The notes: generated by a model from the sequence alone, not told the origin. A DNA stretch of 64,000 nucleotides from Corylus avellana (GCF_901000735.1 NC_081542.1:41564375-41628374); one strand, 5' to 3'; shown: positions 48,006 through 58,402, counted from the first letter of the stretch. Numbers and translations: made by a program.

Positions 48006-48115
48006 GTAACAAAATTTCAACACAAACTGCTATTGGAACAACCATTGCAATTGCTGGTGTAGCAATCTACTCTTACATCAAGGCCAAGCTGGAAGAAGAT
48101 CAAGAAACGAGTGAG
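48006..48115 (+). pseudogene. Isolated exon of a triose-phosphate/phosphate translocator
   Basis: After a CTTGGCTGCAG acceptor the frame reads [19 protein letters not shown], then [13 protein letters not shown]. This is the C-terminal helix and Lys-rich tail of plastid phosphate translocators (TPT family). These inner-envelope transporters exchange triose phosphate for phosphate. No other exon of the gene is visible within several kb on either side, and the tail runs on into an unrelated Lys-rich stretch. It is most likely a relocated gene fragment. A donor-like GA|GTGAGT follows at about 48109. Confidence 0.78.
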
Positions 48116-48582
48116 TTTTTCAGCTTTAACTTAGAAGAAGAAAAAAAAAAAAAAAGACTGGTTGAGTGTCAAGCATTCAACCCCAAACCTCATACCAGAT
48201 GATGAAAAGTCTGAAACCCAACCAATGTGGGACTACCTAACGAGCACCATTTATGCTTCAAATAATAACTGCCACCAAATTTTGGATTCTTGCATATGGA
48301 ATTAAAATCTAGCTTTACATGCTTAAAAAAAAATAATCTAGTTTTATACCAAAGTAGTAGGCATTTATTTCAACTTTTTGCTCTGCAACTTATGTGGTTA
48401 TATGGTGCTGAACATTTGTGGCTTATTAGTTTGTGAACAAGTAAATAAGAGGAATCTACAGAAATCATATAATCATTCAAGTATGTTCAGCATTGCATTT
48501 AACAAATTTATTCCCTATTTTAGTTTCCATTTTTTTCGAGGGACTTACATTTGATTCTTTCCCAATCCTCTATTTGTTAGGC

Positions 48583-50690
48583 AAGTGCAAAATACATCTT
48601 GATATTCAAATATGGCATTAAAATTCCACGTTTTCATACAATAGTTGCTTTCAAACCCTAGTCTTCATTGTTCGCAATGTGACTCCAATAAGACATCCTA
48701 AAAATTGACCTACCATATTCTCTCACCGACCTTGAAGATTTATATTCTCAGAGAAATCTTGTTCACCGATCGTAGTACTACTACACATGTTATTGGGCAC
48801 AACAACTTCCTCCTCAAGCCTGGCATCTTTGTCTGCACTCTCCTGTAGCTGCAATGCGAGCTCAAGGTCCCGCATCACATCATTCATCGATGGCCGGTTG
48901 CATCCATTGTCATGCAAACAATTAACCGCGATCTCAACAATTGTCTTCAAACACTCAGCTATTATTTCACCCTTCAATGGTGGATCAACGATCTGATCAA
49001 CCTCTCCATTGCGATACAATTCTAAAGCCCACTTTGCTAGGCACACCGCTTGCGTCTCTCCAGTACGAATTATGGGTGGCTTCGCAAACAATATTTCGCA
49101 CAAAACTACACCAAACTAGTATACATCAGATTTCTGAGACAACTGTTGATGCCGGTAATACTCTGGGTCTAAATACCCAAATGTACCCTTAACAACTGTG
49201 CTAACGTGGGCTTTAGACTTCCCAATTTTGGACAATCCGAAATTAGACACCTTTGCTACCCATTTCTCATCCAATAAGATATTTGTCGTCTTCACGTCAC
49301 GATGAATGATTGTGTGGTTCCCACCCGTGTGAAGGTAGTTCAACCCACGTGCTGCACCGATACAGATCTCTAATTGTTGCTTCCAACAAAGAGGAGGATT
49401 ATCAGTTATTTTGTGGAGATGATCACGGAGGGTTCCACAAGCCATAAAATCATAGACAAGGATCATATCCCTGCCATCGTTACAGTAGCCAATCAGAGAA
49501 ACGAGATGGCGGTGGCAGAGCTAAGAGAGCATCTCGATTTCGATCTCAAACTCATGGGCCCCTTGTTGAGAACCGGGTGTCAGCCGCTTGATCGCAACTG
49601 GGTTTGCCTCACCCTCGATGTTCCCTTTGGACACGTTACCAAAACCCCCAACACCAATTATGAGAGCTTCGTCAAAGTTGTTGGTGGGTGCTTTAATCTT
49701 AGCCAATGAAAAGTGACGACATTGATCTGACGGTAGAGATGACCTGCGGGTCTTTGTTGACTTGTTTGTAAAGCTGGCGTCTTTGACTCTCTTGCGCCGC
49801 TGGAAAATCACGAATCCAAGTATGGATAGTGTTGAAATAGTTCTGATACCATGTTGAAATAATGATGATGCAAAAATTATAAGCGGAAGCAATATAGAAA
49901 ATAAACACAAAGAACTTTACAGGTAGTTCAGTGTTAGATACCTACGTCCACCACTTGGAATACCCTTAAGGGATACATTGTGCTCATTAACTTGATTTGT
50001 CTACAATATTATTTTAACAATAGTACAACAAAGCTAAAAACTCTACCGCCACCGACGTAACCTATTATTGTAGTGTTATTCTTGGACTTCGTCAGTGCTG
50101 ATGACGGAACTATTATTGTAGCGTTATTCTTAGACTTTGTCGGTGGTATTGAAGGAACTGGTGGGTTAGGATTGGGTACTACGCCATTGAGGGCGTCTGC
50201 TTTAAAGATTTCGACACCGTTCAAGATTGCATCAGTGTAAGCAGTCTTCCAGTCTTGTGGGTTTGCTCCTAGCGCGAGATAGAGGTTCGTTTGTTTGCCG
50301 CCTTCTTTGCCAAACATTGAAACGGCGTAGTCTTGGTATACGGGAACACCATTTCGACCACTCCATTTTATCACATCGGCGTTTTCCTCTGCGGCCTTAT
50401 TTGTTATGAAAATTCGAAACACTCTGTCACCTTCATGACTAATCTCTGGTTGAAACTCACAAAAGTGTAACCTTACCAAATAAATAAACCCAGAATCTAC
50501 GGGGAATTCCCAGGTGAGATTGTAGCTCTTGTTGATTTGTTTTGTTCCTCCCCACACTCCAGGCAGTTAGATAGGCACCTCTTGGTGCAGCGTACGCAGG
50601 TATCTTAGTAAAATTGAGTTCCTTAGTTGAGTTAAAAGGCAAAGGAAGTTGTTTCAGCTCTCTAGAAGAAATCCAAAACAATATCATTCA
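48583..50690 (-). pseudogene. Third FERONIA-like receptor kinase copy, badly damaged
   Basis: The 3' flank (48583-48720) matches that of the copy at 16794. 48723-49115 encodes the kinase C-terminus. TAG at about 49113 (DVY*FGV) breaks the frame. 49116-49466 has HRDVK but the magnesium-binding DFG is changed to NFG (codon 49242-49244). TAG also interrupts EMLS*LCHRHL near 49522. 49521-49830 keeps the P-loop (GVGGFGNVSKG) and VAIKR. An LTR piece sits at 49850-50030. 50035-50640 is the membrane-proximal half of the ectodomain with a frame break near 50560. The signal peptide and distal malectin-like part are absent: sequence passes from FNSTKELNF directly into the upstream block seen at 19425. 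This copy cannot make a receptor. Confidence 0.93.
49850..50030 (-). mobile_element. Copia LTR 3' end plus primer-binding site, fragment
   Basis: On the minus strand GTGGACGTAGGTATCTAACA and GCTTCCGCTTATAATTTTTG lead to ...TTTCAACATGGTATCAGAA. An LTR ending in CA followed by TGGTATCAGA is the methionine-tRNA primer site of plant Copia elements. It interrupts the kinase pseudogene at the transmembrane/juxtamembrane region. Confidence 0.72.
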
Positions 50691-50720
50691 TGAAAAGTAT
50701 TCAATGCCCAAAAAGATAAT
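50640..50720 (-). promoter_or_regulatory. Remnant of the FERONIA-like upstream block
   Basis: AGCTCTC(T/C)(A/G)GAAGAAATCC, AAAACA, then ATCATTCATGAAAAGTATTC, AATGCC matches 19430-19500. It is fused by deletion to the middle of the ectodomain. Confidence 0.85.
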
Positions 50721-51362
50721 AAAAGAATAACATATAAATTGAAAATTCTAAAAACGACTCCAAACAACACCTATTCAAACGTCTAGATGTCTCACAAAGA
50801 TTATGCAGAATAAGATCTAAACTAGCAGTCAAAATTCAACCAAATACAGATATGAAATAAACAATCAAGAACACAAATATTTGGTTACGAAGAGGAAACC
50901 ATTTAGAGAACTCTCTAAATGTAAAACCTCTCTGAGGCAACTAAACTCAGGAAATCAATCCACTATAAGAAGAATAAGGAATACAAGAAGAATTACAAAA
51001 CATTTGCAATTAACTCTTCCTTGCACACGACAAGTGACCCACTTGACTTTTACCGCAGTAGCCCTTTCCAGGACATCTGGCACAATTCTTTTATAAGATT
51101 TCATTTCACCGGAACTCTGATTGGCTTCACGTATTTAATCTTTTCTCAAATAAGCTAGAACAATATCTCTAAGCTCTCTGATTTTGCTCTCCAAAATACG
51201 TACATATAATCAGCAAAATAGTTTGTTTAAATAAAGAATAAAATAACAATTCAGCAGCCATGTCCGGATGGGGATAATTAGGTGTCCGGACATGGCTAGG
51301 GTTACATAAGCGTAACCACATGGGGTCCGGACACCCAAGTCATGTGTCCGGACATGCCATGC
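50721..51362 (-). mobile_element. LTR-like sequence cut by a gap
   Basis: Composition and phrases such as CAAATATTTGGTTACGAAGA, GGAAACC resemble Copia LTRs in minus orientation. It also contains repeated TGTCCGGACA palindromes (51260-51355). No second LTR is visible. Confidence 0.4.
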
Positions 51363-51462
51363 NNNNNNNNNNNNNNNNNNNNNNNNNNNNNNNNNNNNNN
51401 NNNNNNNNNNNNNNNNNNNNNNNNNNNNNNNNNNNNNNNNNNNNNNNNNNNNNNNNNNNNNN
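51363..51462. other. Assembly gap of exactly 100 N
   Basis: Followed immediately by an (AT)n run. Confidence 0.99.

Positions 51463-51512
<50 letters not shown>
51463..51512. repeat. (AT)25 microsatellite
   Basis: Uninterrupted AT dinucleotides starting at the gap edge; true length unknown. Confidence 0.97.
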
Positions 51513-51514
<2 letters not shown>

Positions 51515-51539
51515 TTTTGATAAAAAATTGAAATCACTT

Positions 51540-51810
51540 TTAATGGTCCAAAATGCCTAAAAAATTGCCAAAAAGCATTTGGTAAAAGCTTAAAAATGAA
51601 GCTTTTGCCAAAAAGCGTTTTTTGACTTAAAAAACACTATTTCTTAAACACAATCTCAAACATGCTCTTAGGCTTTTTGACATTCAAAAGCGCTTTGATT
51701 TTGTTTTTTTACCAAACGTGTATTTTTTTTTTCAAACAAGCTTTTGGAGTGTTAAATGCACATGCATTTGATGTCGTCAAACGCACACCCAAACAAACCC
51801 TTAATAGCTT
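51540..51810. mobile_element. Foldback repeat related to 45241-45900
   Basis: Shares TTGCCAAAAAGC, GGTAAAAGCTTAAAAATGAA, AAACACAATCTCAAACATGC and the AAACGCACACCCAAACA end with the earlier region. Confidence 0.65.
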
Positions 51811-51864
51811 GAGTAGAATTTTTTTTTTTTTTTTTTTGAAAATGGAGTATTGCCTTAAATATTA

Positions 51865-52362
51865 GGATTAATAACTTTTTTGGTACCTCGATTTTGACCT
51901 TTTTATTTTTTCACTCCTAGGTTTTAAAACCAGACAAATCTAGTGCCTCACATATGGGAAAAGACGAAATCACTACATCCGTTACTTTCCGTCAGTTCCA
52001 ATTAATGGAAGTCCACATCATCTACGTTTATATCACGACACATGTCCTAAAAATTAAAAACAATAAAAATAAAAAAAATAAAAAAAAATCTATGCCACCA
52101 CAGACCGGCCTTGGTGGTGGCAAGGCCAAAATAGGCCACCCCCATATAACCCCCCTTTTTTTTTTGTTTTAAAAAAATTTTAGGACACGCGTCACGATAT
52201 AAACGTAGATGACGTGGACTTCCATTAATTGGTACCGGCGGAAACTAACAGAGATAGTGATTTCGTCTTTTCCTATATGTGAGGTATCATATTTGTCATA
52301 TTTTAAAACTTAGGAAAAAAATAAGATAATTAAAACCGAGGTACCAAAAAAGTTATTAACCC
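51865..52362. mobile_element. Mutator-type foldback MITE, 498 bp, perfect 9-bp target duplication
   Basis: Left GGATTAATAACTTTTTTGGT, right ACCAAAAAAGTTATTAACCC. The inverted homology runs deep into the element (TTAGGACACG(C/T)G, GTAGATGA(C/T)GTGGACTTCC). TAAATATTA flanks both sides (51856-51864, 52363-52371). Confidence 0.94.
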
Positions 52363-52371
52363 TAAATATTA

Positions 52372-53574
52372 TTTTCCAATGATTTTATGTGTCTTACATC
52401 TTATAATGGGATCATAATTCCTTACAATTGGACTGTACTACATTGCATGTAAGCAATTTCACAAAGAATAAGTTGGGAAGTTCACCTGTTCAGGCTTAAA
52501 ACAAATGGTTCTCACAGAATCTTCCTCTCATGCAATTTGGGCGTACAATTGTAGAGAATTGTGTAGCGCCCACTCCATTTCACTCCAATACCAGTATTTT
52601 ATATTAGACCAGGTGGCCCAACATGGCCTTTTCTTTTCTCCATCTGTGTGTGTGTGTGCGCAAAGGCCCAACATTATGTTTTAGTGGGAAGGGATTACTC
52701 AAAACCAGGAACATAGAAAATGAGAAGGGCTGCTTATTCAGGTTCTGTTCAATGGGCCTGCATGCGTGGCCCATCCCATGGCTCGTGTAATGGGCCCTTT
52801 CAGTAGACAATTGATCCTCTGTTGCTCAAACTCTCACTACACATCCAAACATGAAGCCTTTGCTGGAATACGTAGCATCAATATATGCTTGATTAGTATA
52901 ATCTATCTTAGATTTTCATTGATTTCATGGTGTGGTTGGGTCAAGCTATGGCTCAGTCGGACTTGAGGGAGCGCCTGTAGTTCTCACTGTTTAAGTCCCT
53001 CTTATGCGGCTCATAGTAAGTAAATATTACTATAGTCACGCTCAGGTAAAATAGCCACAATTAGTTTTCTCGGCTTACCTTTTTACTAAAAAAATGATGC
53101 TCCATCTCTCACATAATCAATTATATCACAAATAGTTAAATGTGCAATGCCTTGAGATGTGTGGATCACTATTGAATTTATGTGCAAGTCTCAATCGAGG
53201 GAACATATAATGTAAGTTCATTATCAACTTGTCACTTTTAAAAAAGGGCAACACATCAATTGATGAATCATTTTTTGGGATGATGCATCATACCGTTTGT
53301 TATTATTTGATAAATCGTATGCCCATGCATGCACTTAATCACAAAATCTCATTTTCCAAAAAAATCAACAAAAAAGTATGTAAACATAGAGCGTGCAACA
53401 TATTGACAGCGCTGTAAATGACGGAGCACGTTTTAAACCTTAAAAAAAACCACAAAACATTATGCTTGCTTGCTATCCATAATTTTTTGTTGTTAATTAG
53501 AAAAAAGAAAAAAAAAAAAAAGTTTTTTAATAGTTAATAAGGTAAAGACCGTAAAGTTTACTTAACTTCCTTAA
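52372..53574. other. Intergenic, nothing identified
   Basis: No supported gene, RNA or element. Open frames are short and lack family signals. Confidence 0.5.
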
Positions 53575-53995
53575 ACTACCATCCTAATGATAATCTACCT
53601 CCAAACTATTAATTACGACAATTTACCATCCAAACTATCAAAACAATGACAATGTATCCCCCAATACTAGCAAAATGACGAAATTACCCCTATAGAATTT
53701 TCAATAAGACAAAAATACCCTCAAAAATTTGAAAAAAAAAAAATTAAAATTAAAATTTAGTATTTTTATTTTTATTTTTATTTTTATTTTTATAAGGGTA
53801 ATTTCATCATCATCATTTTTTTTATAAAAAATAAAATAAAATTGGGGGTACATTGTCATTGTTTTGATAATTTGGAGGGTAAATTGTCGTAATTGATTAC
53901 GACAATTTACCCCCCAAACTATCAAAACAATGATAATGTACCCCCCTAATACTAGCAAAATAACGAAATTACCCCTATTGAGTTTTCAATTAGGG
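53575..53995. mobile_element. Foldback repeat with three arms (direct-inverted-direct)
   Basis: The word ACGACAATTTACC...CAAACTATCAAAACAATGA with GAAATTACCCCTAT occurs near 53615, inverted near 53800-53893, and again direct from 53899. The middle arm can pair with either neighbour. Confidence 0.78.
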
Positions 53996-54474
53996 TAAAT
54001 GGATTTTACCCTAGTTAATATCTACAATTGCATATGATATTGCAAGGAGAAATGCTATAATGTAATAAAATGATCATTTTTGGCCCATAAATTGTTAGGT
54101 GGCAAGAGATCACAGGCCCCATCTATAATTGTTGTGACCCTACCCACTGATAAGCCTATGACCTTTTACCACCTAGGACTTTTATGGGCCAACAATGGTT
54201 ATTTTATTGCACTATAACATATCTCTATTGCAAAATATTAATTTGTTGAAATTGTAACGTAGAGCTTTTACAGTTTACTCCAATTACAAACATATCCGAA
54301 ACTCTTTATTTATTAATAAAATTTGAAGGTTAAATAGCTCAAAGAGCTTACGATCAAATTCCACCTCCATCAAATTTAGAAAGGTTACATGATTATCACA
54401 TTTCCATTTTCTTTTTCCTAAATGTTGCCCCTTAGTTACACCATAAAAGTATCCTCCCTAATTTTAATTAGGGT

Positions 54475-54680
54475 TAATAAATTTTGACACAACCTGCAAA
54501 CTTAACAAAAAATTAAAGGGTTAGAGCTGACCGACATGACTCAAACCTGACACATGAGATGATTGCAAGTAATTTTTGACATGAATTGCAAACCTGACAC
54601 GAACTTAATACAAAATTATAAGGCTATGATCGAGGGGTTTGACCAACTTAATTAAAAGGTTTGAGTTATGATTCATCGAT
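54475..54680. mobile_element. Decayed relative of the 1889-1997 repeat
   Basis: AATTTTGACACAACCTGCAA, then AAACCTGACAC and ATTGCAAACCTGACACGAAC echo the GACACGACCCGCAAATCCGACACG pattern. Confidence 0.5.
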
Positions 54681-54808
54681 ATTATCTTATACACATACTT
54701 CCATAAGACCGAATTTGACATGTGAATACCAATGGTAACCCCTAATTAGGTTTATTTTTTCATATTTTTCCTATTAAAAAAAATAAAAATTCTTCCATCT
54801 TGTTGAAG

Positions 54809-54908
54809 NNNNNNNNNNNNNNNNNNNNNNNNNNNNNNNNNNNNNNNNNNNNNNNNNNNNNNNNNNNNNNNNNNNNNNNNNNNNNNNNNNNNNNNNNNNN
54901 NNNNNNNN
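54809..54908. other. Assembly gap of exactly 100 N
   Basis: Its right edge is the start of a hairpin arm. Confidence 0.99.
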
Positions 54909-55115
54909 AAAAATGTCTGAAGCAACCCTATCTATTTTTTGCCTTTCTTTTATTTAATATTTTTTTAAAAATAAAAAATAGTATTTTTCTTCATAATAAT
55001 GACATTTTCTTGAAAAAAATGACATTATTATGAAAAAAATACCAATTTTCATTTTTTAAAAAATACCAAATAAAAGAAAGACAAAAAATAGATAGGGTTG
55101 CTTCAAACATTTTTT
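54909..55115. mobile_element. Foldback MITE abutting a gap
   Basis: AATGTCTGAAGCAACCCTAT near the gap is the inverted complement of ATAGGGTTGCTTCAAACATT at 55094-55113. The inner loop is AATGACATT-rich. The left boundary is hidden by the gap. Confidence 0.8.
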
Positions 55116-55219
55116 CCATTTTTTATTTTATTTTATTTTTTAAAAATAAATAAGGCAAAAGTTAGACTTTTGTTGGGCAAAAAAGTTGGGTCCCTATCAT
55201 TCCTCTAATAATAATAATT

Positions 55220-55524
55220 GATGATGCAGTTGGAATGTGGAGTCCACCCATGACCAAAACTTATCAACTCTTGCACGTGCCGCACGCGTGAAGAAAAAAT
55301 GGTTCGGGACTGTAGGTGGGGAGTGGGGGCCAGCGTTCGTAAAGATTAGGTGCGTCCTTTGCAGAAGACAAAGCGTAGAGGGGCACATGCTGTATGCACT
55401 AAATGCCATTATTTGCATGCCCCACCCACTCCTCAATCCACGCATTATTACACGCTCTTGCTGTGTTTTTCTTTCTTCCCACCAATTTCCGTCGGTACTC
55501 TTTTTCTCAACCCTCTCTATATTC

Positions 55525-55556
<32 letters not shown>

Positions 55557-55600
55557 GCCCTTTTTCATTTTTAAAGGTAAATCATGATTAATGGGCATTG
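55220..55600 (+). promoter_or_regulatory. Promoter/5'-UTR-like island without a following gene
   Basis: Less AT-rich, with GCACGTGCCGCACGCGTG, CTCTATATTCC and a (CT)n run (55527-55551), then TTTTTAAAG|GTAAATC like a first-exon donor. No coding exon follows before the next repeat. The open frames here are non-coding in character. Function is inferred only from appearance. Confidence 0.35.
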
Positions 55601-55800
55601 GATTTGGACATTCTTTTTAACAAAACCCTTAACACTTCTCATAATCACATTTTGGTCTTGATTCTAAGGAGTGAAAAACACCTAACTTATGTGTAAATAG
55701 TACTTAATTACTATCATCATATTTGACTAGTTCTTTAGTGGAGACTTAAAAAGCTTTTCCCTTGATAATTCACCAAAAAAAAAAAAAAAAAAAAAAAAAA

Positions 55801-56435
55801 ATCCACATACCCTCCTCAAACTACCACCTAATTCACAATGACCCACAAACTTTCAATTGTAACAATGTACCCTCAAACTATCAAAACATTATCAATGTCT
55901 CTAATGATAAAACTACCCTTAGTAAAGTAAATAAAAAACTAAAATTTCTAGAACAACCTAAAATAAAATAAAAAAATCTTTTTATAAGAAAAAAAAATTA
56001 AAAATTTCGATTTTTTTTTTTTTTACAAAAATTGAAATTTTTCGTTTTTTTTTTTTAAATGTTTTCTTTTATAATTTTTAAATAAAAATTTCTGTTTTAA
56101 AAAAAATTAAAAAAAAAAATTGTTTAAAAAACTAAAATTTTCGTTTTTTAAAACATATTTAAAAAAATTGAAAAAAAATAAAAATTAAATTTATTTATTT
56201 TTAAATAAAAATTTCCCGTTTAAAAAAAAAATCGTTTTTTTTTTAATTTTTTAATTATAGGGGTATTTTTGTCATATTGTTTATATAGGGGCATTGTGAT
56301 CTTTTTGCTAGCTTTTGGGGGGAGGGGGGGATATTAACAATATTTTGGTAGTTTGAGGATTCATTGTCACAATTGAAAGTTTTGAGGGACATTGTTAATT
56401 AGGTAATAGTTTGAGGGGTATGTAAACTTTACCAA
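55801..56435. mobile_element. Foldback element, about 635 bp
   Basis: CACATACCCTCCTCAAACTA, CCACCTAATT and TTTCAATTGTAACAATGT at the left pair with ACATTGTTAATTAGGTAATA, GTTTGAGGGGTATGTAAACT and TTGTCACAATTGAAAGTTTT at the right. The interior is A/T homopolymers. Confidence 0.82.
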
Positions 56436-57247
56436 AAAATAAATAAATAAATAACCAATTGTAAATTTAATTATTTAATTAATATTTTAACATTCTCTTT
56501 TACATGTGAGTTCAAACCATTTTTTAACATGTAAAATCCAATAGGAAAATGACTGATTTTCTCCTCTGATCCTTCTCTCATCCTCGATCTTTATTTTTAA
56601 AATTATCATTAAATTTGTGGGCTCATGTGTAGAGCCTACATAAGTCCCAAAAATTCAATGATAATTTTAAAAATTAGGAAGGTGAAAAAGAACCAAGAGA
56701 GAATATATAACACGTCTCAACAAAATACATGAAATATTTAACTGGAACAATATGTATGAATACAATTTGTATTTGATATAAACACTACACTCTACAATGT
56801 TAATTGTGCAAGTCTTATCTAGTGGTTGGTTGGTTCAGATTGCAGCTTGAGCTTGGGTTTGTTAATGGAGATGTGTTTCTAACAGGATTCGAGGCATTTA
56901 AGTTAATAGAAAATGATAAAATATAATAATTTAAGTAAAAAATAATGAATTTGGTTTGCTTAGAGAAGACGAAATATCAATTAAGAAGCAATAGTTGCTT
57001 GTGTCACATGACTAGGTCTTTGATTAAAAAGATTTAGCACACAATTATATTGTTTTCACCATGGAGAACATAAAGTTAATCTCTTCCTCTTTTTTTTTTT
57101 TTTTAGTTTTAATAGGAAATGGTCAATAGAAAGAAAAGTGCTCTTCGATAAGGTTCACCCGCACCGGGGGCCACTACAATAAAAATATGCTTCCGTCCAT
57201 TTGCACCTAATGAGTGGAAAAAATTGGATAGAGAGAGAGAAGCTTTG

Positions 57248-57256
57248 TATATAAAT
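57248..57256 (+). promoter_or_regulatory. TATA box of the E6-like gene
   Basis: TATATAAAT, 105 bp upstream of the ATG, after a GAGAGAGA run. This spacing leaves a 5' UTR of about 70-75 nt. Confidence 0.65.
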
Positions 57257-57352
57257 TGGACCATGATCAGAAGCACTAACCTAGCTCACTATATACTGCT
57301 TAGTCCACAAAGGCTATAGCACTATCTTTTTCTTTCTCTAGCTTTGCCACCC

Positions 57353-58155
57353 ATGGCTTCCTCTGCAAAATTCACATATTTTCTCTTCCTGATCCTAACC
57401 CTCTTCTTCTCTTTGCAAATCCATGCTAGAGAAAGCCAGTTCTTCAGCAAAGTCACAAACAACAAAGAGACAACAACAGTGATCCCCAACAAAGAAGAAA
57501 CCACAACAAAACAAAACCAACAAGAGCCAACCTTCATCCCAGAGACCCAAGGCGGCTACGGCCTCTACGGCCACGAGTCCGGCCAGTTTCCTCCCACCAC
57601 CACCACCCCAACCCACGTCAATGCCGCACCCACCCGTGTCCCATACAAAAACGAGTTCGACGATGAAGAGTCCTTGAACAAGTACCTCAACACCAACGAC
57701 GACCACAACAAGAACTACTATTACAACACTAACGACGACCACAACAAGAACTACTATTACAACACCAACGACGACAACCTCAACAACAAGAACAAGAACT
57801 ATTACTTCAACAAGAACGGCTACCAGGCCAGCCAATACGGCGGCTTTGGCGACACAAAGCTGACGACGACAGAGAAAGGGTATTCCACCATGGCCAACCA
57901 GAACAACTACAATGAGCGGCAAGGGATGAGCGACACAAGGTTTATGGCGAATGGGAAGTACTACTACGACATTCATGGCGAGAAGTACAATCCTAACCAG
58001 TATGGGAACTCCAGAGGCGCCGTGGCTTCAAGAAACTGGTACGGCAACAAGGGTGGTTACTATGGCAACAATGAGAACTCCTTCGAGCGCAGCAACTCCA
58101 TGGAAGGGTACCAGAATGAGGAAGAGTTCCAAGAGGAACAAAATGAGTTCGAGCC

Positions 58156-58159
<4 letters not shown>
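57353..58159 (+). CDS. E6-like secreted protein (cotton-fibre E6 family), intact
   Basis: 268 residues from ATG 57353 (context CCACCCATGGCTTCC). Signal peptide at about residues 1-26 (AKFTYFLFLILTLFFSLQIHA), then ESQFFSKV, the family hallmark GGYGLYGHESGQFPP, a repeated (Y)NTNDDHNKNYYY block (two full copies plus variants, about residues 108-150), and the conserved QGMSDTRFMANGKYYYDIHG segment near 195-214. The tail is Gly/Asn/Tyr then Glu rich, ending EFEP. The protein is predicted to be secreted to the cell wall. E6 is abundant in elongating cotton fibres and its biochemical role is unknown. Single exon, no breaks. It stops at the first of ten TGA codons. Confidence 0.93.

Positions 58160-58186
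<27 letters not shown>
58157..58186 (+). repeat. (TGA)10 microsatellite forming the stop of the E6-like gene
   Basis: Thirty bases of TGA repeated in the reading frame, so the stop codon is tenfold redundant. In another frame it would read poly-Asp. Confidence 0.96.
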
Positions 58187-58396
58187 GTACAACAACAAAA
58201 AAGTTGCCAAGAATTGTGAGATTTGTTTAAGCAAATTCAGGGGTGTTTTATATAATATTTAAAAGCACGCATAGGTCGTTTTATTATATATGCAGGGTTC
58301 TTATGGTCAATTTGTTATCTTGTTTGTGGGTTTGCATACTCTTCATGCTCTGAAAAGTTCAAGTATGAATTAAAGCATAATTTTGCTTTTGGTTAT

Positions 58397-58402
58397 AATA
58401 AA
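58397..58402 (+). terminator. Candidate polyadenylation signal (AATAAA) of the E6-like gene
   Basis: AATAAA about 240 bp after the stop, in TTATAATAAAATGTAT; plausible 3' UTR length. Confidence 0.5.

Noticed and set aside
53701..53958. Minus-strand 85-residue frame
   Set aside because: It translates the arm of a foldback repeat with A/T homopolymers.
57395..57976. 193-residue Val-rich minus-strand protein
   Set aside because: Antisense shadow of the E6-like gene; poly-Val arises from the Asn/Tyr-rich repeat on the plus strand.
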